Of a stretch of DNA of 40,497 nucleotides, positions 1 through 7,953 are shown piece after piece. Every line of letters begins with the position of its first letter. Within the stretch, counting starts at the first letter, position 1. The stretch is taken from positions 27,268 to 67,764 of the forward strand of contig NZ_LUTV01000009.1 of NCBI RefSeq assembly GCF_001646945.1, in the 5' to 3' direction. The DNA is from Endozoicomonas ascidiicola (lineage in GTDB: Bacteria > Pseudomonadota > Gammaproteobacteria > Pseudomonadales > Endozoicomonadaceae). The notes under the pieces were generated by a model. That model did no database searches, was not told where the DNA came from, and saw nothing but the letters and a program-made list of their open reading frames with translations. The position numbers were made by a program, and so were the translations under genes.

Positions 1-80
1 TTTCTTTTACCTTGAAGCTTCAGGGTGGTGAGGTGTTTTTGGTATAGTTCGTCGAACCGGGTTTGCTCAGAACGTTCCAT
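1..80 (-). CDS. Tyrosine recombinase/integrase, N-terminal fragment (runs off left edge)
   Basis: On the minus strand an ATG at 80 opens a frame that stays open to the edge, reading MERSEQTRFDELYQKHLTTL and continuing LKLQGKRK. This resembles the start of the SAM-like, DNA-binding N-terminal domain of tyrosine recombinases (pattern F-x-E-L-Y-x-x-H-L-x-x-L-K-L-Q-G-K-x-x-x-T). From family knowledge, such integrase-like proteins often accompany IS91-type transposases, so the element to the left may be of that kind. Only about 26 residues are visible and no catalytic R-H-R-Y residues are in the window, so the assignment rests on N-terminal similarity recalled from family members. It faces away from the restriction block and seems to mark its left boundary. 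Confidence 0.5.
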   Translation of the reverse strand, partial: MERSEQTRFDELYQKHLTTLKLQGKR

Positions 81-88
81 GTTGATTG

Positions 89-130
89 CTTCCTAATAAG
101 CCGAACCTGAGTGGTGCGGTTATTAGGAAG
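89..130. repeat. Long imperfect inverted repeat beside the recombinase start
   Basis: The arms CTTCCTAATAA (89-99) and TTATTAGGAAG (120-130) are exact reverse complements. The inner stretches GCCGAACC and GGTGCGGT extend the pairing with mismatches, giving a roughly 18-bp stem. It lies 9 bp upstream of the recombinase ATG at 80. It could be an operator, a hairpin terminus of an IS91-like element, or a recombinase crossover site; the sequence does not decide between these. Confidence 0.6.
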
Positions 131-146
131 TATTGGATATAGTAAA

Positions 147-347
147 ATGGAGAGTATCTACGGTATTTTTTGCCGCGTTAGCGGCTTGGTTCAACAAACC
201 CCTTCAGTTCTTAAGCTGAAACCTGGGCGAAACGTTAAGGAGCGCTATCTAAAAGCTGTGTTTGATTATTATGGCAAAGCGTCACTAGATGCCAAACAGC
301 ACTGGATTACAGAAAAGCTTATAGAAGGAAGGATCAGTGGAGAGTAA
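147..347 (+). CDS. Small unrecognised protein upstream of the DUF262 gene
   Basis: A 66-codon frame from ATG 147 (a GTG at 111 would add 12 residues) ends at 347 and overlaps the next gene by 11 bp, which suggests translational coupling. The product is basic and polar (SVLKLKPGRNVKERYLKAVF is its central part) with no signal peptide or membrane segment. I do not recognise the family. An AGGAAG stands at 125-130, rather far from ATG 147. It may be a genuine small first gene of the restriction operon, or the tail of a larger gene cut by the inverted repeat and recombinase to the left. It shows no HsdS or HsdM signature. Confidence 0.4.
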   Translation: MESIYGIFCRVSGLVQQTPSVLKLKPGRNVKERYLKAVFDYYGKASLDAKQHWITEKLIEGRISGE

Positions 348-2349
348 GTTGCAGCAGGTTGAGTCTACACTGGTCACGCTGAACGATATTGTTGAGCAGG
401 ATTATTTTTTCAATATCCCCATATATCAGCGGCTCTACGTGTGGGGGAAAAACCAGATTGAAACTCTGCTTTCTGATATCTGGGAAGCCTGTAAAGAAGA
501 AAAAGACGTGTTCTATCTGGGCGGTACGCTTGTTATAGAGCGTGCTATGGATCGGGACAGCCCGATACAGGAAGGACGTTGCTTTGATCTGATTGACGGG
601 CAACAGCGTTTCACCACGCTCTGGTTGATCAGTCTGGCATGGCAGGAAGCACTTAAGGATTACCGTTATCAGAAAACCAATGAAGGGCTGCGACACCGAA
701 TCCATTTTGCCATTCGCCCGGGAGTTAAAACTTTTTTTGATGCGGCCTTAGCAGGGCGTCCTACCAGTTTGCCAGAGGCTCGACAACTGGAAGATGCTAT
801 GGCGATCATTGAGAACTTCGTCAGTCAGAAGAAACAGGATAGTGACCCGCTGGATATTCCTGGGCTGACCCGCTTTATCTTCGAGAAAGTCAAACTCGTG
901 TTTACTCAGGTGCCGGAAAACACTGATCTGAACAAGCTGTTTGAGGTAATTAATAACCGGGGTGTTCAACTGCAACACCACGAGATTCTCAAAGCCCGGT
1001 TACTGGGTAAACTTACTAACACTCAGGAACGGGAATGTTACGGTCAGCTTTGGGATGCTTGCTCGTATATGGGTGATTATGTCGAGAAAAACCTGAAGTT
1101 GGCGACCAACATCAAGCTGGTTAATTATTTCGAGAACTCTCCTGTTGATAGCGATAACAACAGCGAGACACTGGCATCAGCTCCCAGAATGTTGCAGGCA
1201 CTCAACGGCTTGCTGGAAGCTGAAGACAGTAGCCCGCTACCTCTCTCGGCCATTCTTGAGTCATCAGATATTGATGTCAGTCAAAGTGATCTGGGCAATG
1301 AAGAAGATTATGAGTCCGACAAGGTGCGGAGCATCATTACCTTCCCAATGCTGCTGCAACATGTTTTGCGAATCTGGCTGGCCGGAGAAGGCCGACCAGA
1401 TGTTGCCAAGATTCTTGATAAGGATCTGATCGCCATTTTTGAACAGAGCTGGTTTAAAAATGGCGCCAGTGAATCAGAAGTAAAAGCGTTTATTGAGTTA
1501 CTTTGGGAAACCCGCTACCTGTTCGATAAGTATGTGATCAAATGGGTGGAGGATGAGGATGACGAAGTGCACGCTATTCGTCGTTTGAGAAAGAATAAGA
1601 ACACGTCCAACAGAAATATCTCCTACAGCCTGAGTCGAGACAGTACTCACTCCAATGTAGGTTTTGCTTTGTTACAAAGCATGCTTTACCACTCCCAACA
1701 GGTGACCACTCAATACTGGCTGACACCGTTATTAAAGTACCTGCTGGATCATCCTGACGGTAATCCTTATCTCTATCTGAAGTATTTGGATAACCAGCTT
1801 TTCTGCACGGGTAGAAGTGATGCATTGATAGAGCGAACCAGAAAACCGTTGGATGAAACGTATGCTTTGCATCGCAAACGACGGTTTGAGGATCTTGAAG
1901 AAAATGTGGGTGTCGGCTTTGCTCATTATTGGTTTTACAAACTTGAGTACATTCTCTGGACTCAGTTGAAGGGTGAGCAGGATGATCGAAGGCGCTCATT
2001 CAGGATAACAGCCAGAAACTCGGTGGAGCATATTTCGCCACAAACACCGGAGCTCCGAGATACCAACAGGGTGAGCGATGATGTGTTAGACAGCTTTGGT
2101 AACCTGGCATTGGTCTCACGAAGCATAAACTCGGAATATAGCAACCTGCCGTATAATGAAAAGCGACAGCGTTTTCTTAATAAAAACCGTAGTGGTGTGG
2201 ATTCGCTGAAGATGGCATTGATTTACGAACACACACAGTGGAATGATGATCTGGCCAGACAGCATCAAAACGATATGATCGACAGGTTTGTCAGCTATTA
2301 CCGATCTGTCAGAAGAGAAGTCAGAAAGCTTCGGGGAGAAAGTGAATGA
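337..2349 (+). CDS. DUF262/DUF1524 (GmrSD-like) protein
   Basis: A 670-residue protein starting with GTG at 337 behind a strong AAGGAAGGA ribosome site. The N-terminal DUF262 domain is clear: IPIYQRLYVW near residues 28-36 and the signature DGQQR at 87-91. The C-terminal DUF1524 domain carries the His-Me-finger-like motif VEHISPQ near residue 563, followed by GNLALVS and N/S-rich residues typical of the family. In GmrSD-type enzymes DUF262 has an NTP-hydrolysing role and DUF1524 is the nuclease; here both are on one chain. Its stop overlaps the hsdR start (ATGA), so the two are co-translated. DUF262 proteins are commonly found inside type I restriction loci, where their exact job is not settled. 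Family assignment is firm; the function here is inferred as anti-phage restriction. Confidence 0.85.
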   Translation: MESKLQQVESTLVTLNDIVEQDYFFNIPIYQRLYVWGKNQIETLLSDIWEACKEEKDVFYLGGTLVIERAMDRDSPIQEGRCFDLIDGQQRFTTLWLISLAWQEALKDYRYQKTNEGLRHRIHFAIRPGVKTFFDAALAGRPTSLPEARQLEDAMAIIENFVSQKKQDSDPLDIPGLTRFIFEKVKLVFTQVPENTDLNKLFEVINNRGVQLQHHEILKARLLGKLTNTQERECYGQLWDACSYMGDYVEKNLKLATNIKLVNYFENSPVDSDNNSETLASAPRMLQALNGLLEAEDSSPLPLSAILESSDIDVSQSDLGNEEDYESDKVRSIITFPMLLQHVLRIWLAGEGRPDVAKILDKDLIAIFEQSWFKNGASESEVKAFIELLWETRYLFDKYVIKWVEDEDDEVHAIRRLRKNKNTSNRNISYSLSRDSTHSNVGFALLQSMLYHSQQVTTQYWLTPLLKYLLDHPDGNPYLYLKYLDNQLFCTGRSDALIERTRKPLDETYALHRKRRFEDLEENVGVGFAHYWFYKLEYILWTQLKGEQDDRRRSFRITARNSVEHISPQTPELRDTNRVSDDVLDSFGNLALVSRSINSEYSNLPYNEKRQRFLNKNRSGVDSLKMALIYEHTQWNDDLARQHQNDMIDRFVSYYRSVRREVRKLRGESE

Positions 2350-5300
2350 GTACGGTAGGCCAGAGGGAACGGGCAACCCAGGACCGAGTCATTAAGCTGT
2401 TCACAGAAAAGCTGGACTATGACTATCTGGATAACTGGGAAAAGCGTGAAGGTAATAGCAACATTGAAGAAAGCCTGCTGAAACCATGGCTGACCTCACA
2501 GGGTTATAGCGCAAGCCTGATTAGCAAGGCCCTGCAAAAACTGGACAAAAATGCTGCGCTTGGTGAAGGCAAAAACCTGTATGACGCTAACAAAGAGGTT
2601 TACCGGTTGCTGCGTTATGGCGCAAAGGTGAAGGAAGGCACCGGCGACCAAAACCAGACGGTTTGGTTGGTTGACTGGAAAAATCCTGAGAATAACCACT
2701 TTGCTGTTGCTGAAGAAGTTTCCATCAAAGGCGTAAATGACAAACGCCCGGATATTGTTTTATACGTCAATGGTATTGCGCTGGGGGTTCTGGAGTTGAA
2801 GCGTTCACGGGTTTCCGTGGGTGAGGGTATTCGACAGAATCTGGATAATCAGAAAAAAGAGTTTATTCGTAATTTCTACGCTACCCAACAACTGGTGATG
2901 GCCGGTAATGATACCGAGGGCTTGCGCTACGGCACAATTGAAACGCCTGAGAAATATTACCTGAGCTGGAAGGAACAGAATCCAGACTGGTTTCCCGGCT
3001 TGGCAGACGACGACAAATTTTTGCCCAGTGACCATTGTGATCAATCGGATAATCCGCTGGACTGCGCTCTGTTGAGAATTTGCAATAAGGCGCGGTTTCT
3101 GGAGTTGATTCACGATTTTATTGTATTTGATGCGGGTGTAAAAAAGACCTGCCGACAGAATCAGTACTTTGGCATTCAGGCCGCCAAGAAGCGAATTGCT
3201 CGCCGTGATGGCGGTATCGTCTGGCACACTCAGGGCTCCGGTAAAAGCTTAACGATGGTCTGGCTGGCCAAGTGGATCAGAGAGAACGTTAAAGATTCCC
3301 GTGTTGTTATCATCACTGACCGTACCGAGCTGGATGAACAGATCGAGAAAGTATTCAACGGTGTTGATGAAGAGATTTATCGGGCACCCAGTGGTGAAAA
3401 CCTGGTCAGCACGCTAAACAACCCGGATGAATGGCTGGTTTGTTCGTTAGTTCATAAGTTTGGTCGTCGTTCTGACAAAGAGGATGATCAGGCCACTGAA
3501 GCCTTTATCGATGCCATGAAGAAAAGCTTGCCCCACGGTTTTAAGGCTAAAGGGGAGCTGTTTGTTTTTGTGGATGAGTGTCACCGTACCCAGTCTGGTA
3601 AATTGCACGACGCTATGAAGGTGATTCTGCCCAGTGCCATGTTTGTTGGTTTTACGGGTACTCCGCTGCTCAAAAAAGATAAGAAGAAAAGTATCGAAGT
3701 CTTTGGTACTTACATTCACACCTATAAATTCAATGAGGCAGTGAACGATAAGGTGGTGCTGGATTTGCGCTACGAAGCCCGTGATATTGACCAGAGTGTC
3801 ACCAATCAAAGAAAGGTGGATGAGTGGTTTGAAGCGAAAACCAAAGGATTATCTGATCTTGCCAAAAGCCAGCTGAAGCAGAAGTGGGGCACGATGAAAA
3901 AAGTGCTGTCCAGTCAGGACCGGCTGCGCAAGATTGTTGCCGATATCCTGATGGATATGGAAACCAAACCTCGCCTGATGGATGGTTACGGTAATGCCAT
4001 TCTGGTTTGCTCAAGCATTTATCAAGCCTGTAAATGCTATGAGATGTTTAATCAGACCGACCTTAAAGGCAAATGCGCCATCATCACCAGCTACCAGCCT
4101 GCTCCCGGAGATATCAAGGGGGAGGAGAGCGGTGAAGGTATGACGGAAAAGCTCCGGCAGTATGAGATCTACCGAAAGATGTTGGCTGATTATTTTGATC
4201 TTCCTGAAGATAAAGCCATGGGGATGACGGATAAATTCGAGACCAAGGTGAAAGAGCGCTTTATTGAAGAACCCGGTCAGATGCGGTTGTTGATTGTGGT
4301 TGATAAGTTGCTTACTGGTTTTGATGCGCCTTCTGCAACTTATCTTTACATCGATAAAAAGATGCAGGATCACGGGCTGTTTCAGGCGATCTGCCGGGTG
4401 AACCGTTTGGATGGGGATGAGAAAGAATACGGTTACATCATTGATTACAAAGATCTGTTCAAACGTCTTGAAGGTGCCATTAAAGATTACACCGGCGGCG
4501 CTCTGGATGGTTATGACGATAAGGATGTGGAAGGTTTACTGAGCGATCGGTTGGAAAAAGGCCGGGAACAATTGGAAGCAGCGCTGGAAACAGTCAAGGC
4601 CATTTGCGAGCCGGTTAAAGAACCGAGGGCTACTCGAGATTACATACATTATTTCTGTGCCGAAGATACCAGCGATAAAGATGCACTGCAGGAAAATGAG
4701 CCTAAGCGGGTAGCACTGTATAAAGCAGTAGCCTCACTGCTAAGAGCTTATGCTAACTTGGCCAATGAAATGCCAGAGGCTGGTTTTACGGCAGAACAGA
4801 TTGCAGATCTTAAAAAGGATGTGACTCACTACGATAACGTCTGCAAGGAGATCAAGCTGGCCAGTGCCGATTATCTCGATATGAAGCTCTACGAGCCTGC
4901 GATGCGGCACTTGTTTGATAATTACATTCGGGCAGAAGACAGTGAAACCATTGCTGATTTTGAAGATATGGGGCTGATCGATCTGATCGTTGAGAATGAC
5001 TTGAGTGTATTGCAGAAACTTCCAAAAAATATCCGCAAGGATAAAGACTCAATGGCAGAGACTATTGAGAATAACATACGGAAGGTCATTATCGATGTGC
5101 AGTCGAATAACCCCAAGTACTACGAGAAGATGTCAGAGCTTCTGGATGCACTTATTAAACAGCGGAAAAAAGAAGCATTGGATTACGGGCAGTATTTGCA
5201 ACGGGTTAAAGAATTGGCTGTAGGGGTGAAAAAGCCTGATGGTGTGGGTTCAGGTGGTTATCCATCTTCTCTGGATACAGCTGCAAGGCGTGCTTTATAC

Positions 5301-5492
5301 GACAACCTGAATCAAGACGAAGACTTGGCTTTGAAAGTGGATCAGGCGGTGATCGTTTCCAAAAATGAAGGTTGGCGTCATCAACGGTTTAAGCTAAAGA
5401 AAGTTCGAAAGTCCATTGAAGGTGTTTTAGGCGATCAGGCTGGCCAACTGGATGCTATTGTTGAATTGGTAATAAGTCAGGACGACTATTGA
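2346..5492 (+). CDS. hsdR: Type I restriction endonuclease subunit R
   Basis: A 1048-residue HsdR, the ATP-dependent DNA translocase and nuclease of a type I restriction-modification complex. The N-terminal PD-(D/E)xK nuclease is visible as RPDIVLY...LGVLELKR (D136, E150, K152). The SF2 motor follows with Walker A TQGSGKS (about 295-301), the DECH box (410-413), FTGTPL, and the motif V/VI region LTGFDAP...QAICRVNRLD (near 655-690). A helical C-terminus should contact the methyltransferase. Its length is normal and no catalytic residue is missing. The start overlaps the DUF262 stop by 4 bp. What is odd is the setting: no hsdM or hsdS is present in the window, so it can only work if these lie further left or elsewhere in the genome. 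Confidence 0.95.
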   Translation: MSTVGQRERATQDRVIKLFTEKLDYDYLDNWEKREGNSNIEESLLKPWLTSQGYSASLISKALQKLDKNAALGEGKNLYDANKEVYRLLRYGAKVKEGTGDQNQTVWLVDWKNPENNHFAVAEEVSIKGVNDKRPDIVLYVNGIALGVLELKRSRVSVGEGIRQNLDNQKKEFIRNFYATQQLVMAGNDTEGLRYGTIETPEKYYLSWKEQNPDWFPGLADDDKFLPSDHCDQSDNPLDCALLRICNKARFLELIHDFIVFDAGVKKTCRQNQYFGIQAAKKRIARRDGGIVWHTQGSGKSLTMVWLAKWIRENVKDSRVVIITDRTELDEQIEKVFNGVDEEIYRAPSGENLVSTLNNPDEWLVCSLVHKFGRRSDKEDDQATEAFIDAMKKSLPHGFKAKGELFVFVDECHRTQSGKLHDAMKVILPSAMFVGFTGTPLLKKDKKKSIEVFGTYIHTYKFNEAVNDKVVLDLRYEARDIDQSVTNQRKVDEWFEAKTKGLSDLAKSQLKQKWGTMKKVLSSQDRLRKIVADILMDMETKPRLMDGYGNAILVCSSIYQACKCYEMFNQTDLKGKCAIITSYQPAPGDIKGEESGEGMTEKLRQYEIYRKMLADYFDLPEDKAMGMTDKFETKVKERFIEEPGQMRLLIVVDKLLTGFDAPSATYLYIDKKMQDHGLFQAICRVNRLDGDEKEYGYIIDYKDLFKRLEGAIKDYTGGALDGYDDKDVEGLLSDRLEKGREQLEAALETVKAICEPVKEPRATRDYIHYFCAEDTSDKDALQENEPKRVALYKAVASLLRAYANLANEMPEAGFTAEQIADLKKDVTHYDNVCKEIKLASADYLDMKLYEPAMRHLFDNYIRAEDSETIADFEDMGLIDLIVENDLSVLQKLPKNIRKDKDSMAETIENNIRKVIIDVQSNNPKYYEKMSELLDALIKQRKKEALDYGQYLQRVKELAVGVKKPDGVGSGGYPSSLDTAARRALYDNLNQDEDLALKVDQAVIVSKNEGWRHQRFKLKKVRKSIEGVLGDQAGQLDAIVELVISQDDY

Positions 5493-5495
5493 TTA

Positions 5496-6278
5496 ATGTG
5501 CAGTGGATATCACGCCATCAACAAAAGGCAGGACGGATTGAGCACGATACAGAATACTGAACAGAGAATAATAGTGATTCGGGACATCCCTGTTGAAGTG
5601 GTTCGCAAGGATATTCAAAACTTGCATCTGGCGGTTTATCCACCCGATGGCAGGGTCAGGATTGCAGTGCCGGACCATGTCACTGATGACAACATTCGTC
5701 TTGCGGTTATCTCACGATTGGCCTGGATCAGAAAACAGCAGGCAGCCTTTGATAGTCAGCCCCGTCAGTCGCCCAGAGAAATGGTTTCTGGCGAAAGCCA
5801 TTACTTTAAAGGCCGACGCTATCGGCTTGAAGTTGTTGAGAGCTACGGTAAGCATTCAGTAACACTAAAGAATAATCAGTGGATGTTACTGACCGTCTCA
5901 CCCCGTACCAGTACGGAAAACCGTGAAAAAGTGCTAACCGAGTGGTATCGGGAGCAGATGAAGCTGCAGATTCCTCAGTTACTGACAAAATGGCAAGAGG
6001 TTGTTGGTGTTGAAGTACTTGACCTGCATATCCGAAAAATGAAAACCCGTTGGGGCTCTTGTAACATTGCGGCTCAGCGCATTCTGTTGAATCTTGAGCT
6101 AATTAAGAAACCCATTGAGTGCATGGAATACATTCTGGTGCATGAAATGGTTCACCTGCGGGAAAGGCACCATAACGATCGATTTAAGGCGTATATGGAT
6201 CGGTTTCTTCCGCAGTGGCGGCTGAGTCGGGATATATTGCGTGGAGAACCTCTAGGGGATTCTGGCTGGGGGTATTAA
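5496..6278 (+). CDS. YgjP-like/SprT-fold zinc metallopeptidase
   Basis: A 260-residue protein with the YgjP-like (DUF45, M48-related) domain in its C-terminal half: RKMKTRWGSCN is followed by the zinc motif HEMVH and a downstream RERHHNDRF, which gives the third ligand region. Such proteins often end type I restriction operons, next to hsdR; their role there is unknown and could be a protease or an accessory nuclease regulator. ATG 5496 lies only 3 nt after the hsdR stop and has no good ribosome site. A TTG at 5538 preceded by AGGCAGGACGG fits better and would remove 14 residues without touching the domain. Same operon as hsdR. Confidence 0.85.
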   Translation: MCSGYHAINKRQDGLSTIQNTEQRIIVIRDIPVEVVRKDIQNLHLAVYPPDGRVRIAVPDHVTDDNIRLAVISRLAWIRKQQAAFDSQPRQSPREMVSGESHYFKGRRYRLEVVESYGKHSVTLKNNQWMLLTVSPRTSTENREKVLTEWYREQMKLQIPQLLTKWQEVVGVEVLDLHIRKMKTRWGSCNIAAQRILLNLELIKKPIECMEYILVHEMVHLRERHHNDRFKAYMDRFLPQWRLSRDILRGEPLGDSGWGY

Positions 6279-6354
6279 TCTCCAGTTGTGGTCAGATTCA
6301 ATCTTTCAGAGTCGGCGTCGTTAATATTTTTTCTACTGAACATTGGACAGTTCT

Positions 6355-7488
6355 ATGACTTCAGATATCCCCCATGTACCTAAGGCACTTTTTCTTAAGC
6401 GATTTGGGGACTTCAGACAGTTTCTCCAACAACAGAATGGTATGTCATTTCAATCTTTTGCTCATCACTATACCGACCACCAAGAAAGCTACAAATATGA
6501 GGTTTATAAGTCAGGGCGGGAGCGACTTTCATTCCAGGCATGGAAAGAAGAGGATATAGGGAGCGGTGAGATTCTTGAAGCTACCATTCAGTCCATTGAA
6601 ATACCTGAAAACAATTTGGTTCAATGGCAGGCAAAGTATGGTGAAGAAAAGCAGCCACATCACCTATTGCATACCGCAAAGTCATCGCAAAGTTCAACGG
6701 TACAGCTTGAGCGTGTTCTTTTTGAACTTTACTGCCAAACAAAAGAAGCAGACTCATTTACCCAGTTAGTAGCGCTCCTTGGTAAAAAATACTCCCTGAT
6801 CGCCTACTTGCTATTCCTTAAAGATAAAAACCAATTTCTTCCTTTAGCCCCTCAGTACATGGACAGATCCTGTGAGCTGTTAGGCATTGACTTCAAGACC
6901 AGTAGAAAGTGTTCGTGGGAAAATTATTCCATATACCTTGAAGTTATGGGGAATATTAAGAGCCTGCTGTCTGAACAATTAGGGAATGACGTGCCCCTGC
7001 TGGATGCACACTCATTCACTTGGATCCTGTCTAACCAGATGGAGCGGCATGACGCCATATCAGAAGCCATTGAACTCACAAACGAGATAACCACAGAGCG
7101 TGAGTCAACAGTGATTACCCGGGTTGGGCAGGATAAGTTCAGGAAGGATGTTGAAAGTTACTGGTCCAACTGCTCGGTGACTGGATGCTCCGTTTTGCTG
7201 TATGCGTCACATATTAAGCCCTGGAGAAGTGCCAGCCCTGCTGAACGGCTAGACCCCTTCAATGGTCTTTTACTATCTCCAGCACTGGATGACTGCTTTG
7301 ATAAAGGCTACATCAGCTTTGAAGATACAGGGAAAATAATTATTTCAAGCTTCTTATCAGCAAACGACAGGGAAGTACTCGGGTTACATGATTCGATGAA
7401 ACTCTCGAAAATAGAGGCAAAGCATAAGGCGTATTTATGTTATCACCGAGAAAATATTTTTGAGAGTTTTCATAGCTTGAGTGCATAG
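6355..7488 (+). CDS. HNH endonuclease family protein
   Basis: A 377-residue protein when started at ATG 6355; a TTG at 6343 would add four residues. The C-terminal HNH domain is visible from about residue 275: CSVTGCSVLLYASHIKPWR, then NGLLLSPALDDCFDKGYISF. This is the ASHI-x-PW-x(n)-N-G-L-x-L-x(n)-D-x-x-F-D-x-G pattern of restriction-type HNH nucleases. The N-terminal 270 residues are not recognised and may recognise DNA or sense an effector. It lies 76 bp after the YgjP-like gene on the same strand, so it probably belongs to the same defence block, as a stand-alone restriction enzyme without a visible methylase. It may act on modified DNA, as some HNH type IV enzymes do; that is inference. 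Confidence 0.8.
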   Translation: MTSDIPHVPKALFLKRFGDFRQFLQQQNGMSFQSFAHHYTDHQESYKYEVYKSGRERLSFQAWKEEDIGSGEILEATIQSIEIPENNLVQWQAKYGEEKQPHHLLHTAKSSQSSTVQLERVLFELYCQTKEADSFTQLVALLGKKYSLIAYLLFLKDKNQFLPLAPQYMDRSCELLGIDFKTSRKCSWENYSIYLEVMGNIKSLLSEQLGNDVPLLDAHSFTWILSNQMERHDAISEAIELTNEITTERESTVITRVGQDKFRKDVESYWSNCSVTGCSVLLYASHIKPWRSASPAERLDPFNGLLLSPALDDCFDKGYISFEDTGKIIISSFLSANDREVLGLHDSMKLSKIEAKHKAYLCYHRENIFESFHSLSA

Positions 7489-7536
7489 GGGCGAGTAATA
7501 ATTTATTAAAATATACCTACTTTTATGTGAGTTCCA

Positions 7537-7577
7537 CCAAACACTGTTTGGTAACCCCACGCTCAGAAAGCGTGGGG
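7537..7577. terminator. Two adjacent hairpins between convergent genes
   Basis: CCAAACA/TGTTTGG (7537-7551) is followed by a strong GC-rich stem CCCCACGCT (7555-7563) and AGCGTGGGG (7569-7577) with a 5-nt loop. They lie between the HNH gene (+) and the small secreted-protein gene (-), a place expected for a bidirectional terminator. There is no long T-run on either strand. The CCCACGC core recalls the REP-like hairpin at 32766-32786. Confidence 0.55.
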
Positions 7578-7584
7578 AATTATA

Positions 7585-7953
7585 TCAACAGCTTTGAGAA
7601 GGTAGGCCTTGCTCTTTATTTAGTTTTTGTACTGCTTTACAAGCAGATCGGGATTGCTTACCAGCACATTCGGCGTTGAACTTATTGGTCATTCTCGATT
7701 GCTGATTAACCATGTAATTGTAATCATCAACTGATTTTTGGCTGTAGTTGTCTACATGAGTGTATCTCAGTTTTTGAGATAACTGCTTAGACTGATTATA
7801 CAGTTTTACACACTGTTCCATTTTCTCATCAGAAATAACTGGCACATACCCCATGGTGGAAGAGGTCGGTGGCATAACATAACTCTGGGACGCCATAGCA
7901 CTGGCCGATATAAGGCTTGATAAAATGATGATGGATTTGATGTAACTGCTCAA
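7585..7953 (-). CDS. Small secreted protein whose 5' end was rebuilt by the IS66 insertion
   Basis: This is a 122-residue protein with a clear signal peptide (IKSIIILSSLISASAMA, likely cut after AMA) and a polar, cysteine-containing mature part (CVKLYNQS, CAGKQSRSAC, ending SQSC), probably periplasmic. I do not recognise the family. The present reading frame starts at a TTG (7951-7953) that belongs to the left end of the IS66 element: the first four residues, MSSY, are IS-derived. Removing the IS and one copy of the 8-bp duplication restores TTG-AAG-ATC-AAA, that is MKIKSIIIL, preceded by GAGAAG 6 nt upstream at the far side of the element. The insertion therefore cut the gene from its native promoter while leaving an in-frame start. 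Confidence 0.55.
   Translation of the reverse strand: MSSYIKSIIILSSLISASAMASQSYVMPPTSSTMGYVPVISDEKMEQCVKLYNQSKQLSQKLRYTHVDNYSQKSVDDYNYMVNQQSRMTNKFNAECAGKQSRSACKAVQKLNKEQGLPSQSC
7934..7941. repeat. Left copy of 8-bp target-site duplication (GATTTGAT)
   Basis: GATTTGAT immediately before the GTAA end of the IS66 element is repeated exactly at 9681-9688 immediately after its other end. Eight base pairs is the duplication length typical of the IS66 family. Confidence 0.93.

Noticed and set aside
3447-3809. Antisense frames inside hsdR and the other large genes
   Set aside because: Shadow frames opposite genuine coding sequence; no family motifs or start signals.
4995-5012. TTGAGTGT, which could be read as the 5-bp duplication plus a left transposon end
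   Set aside because: It lies inside hsdR coding sequence and lacks CGGACA repeats; chance match. A similar match at 30373 lies inside tniQ.
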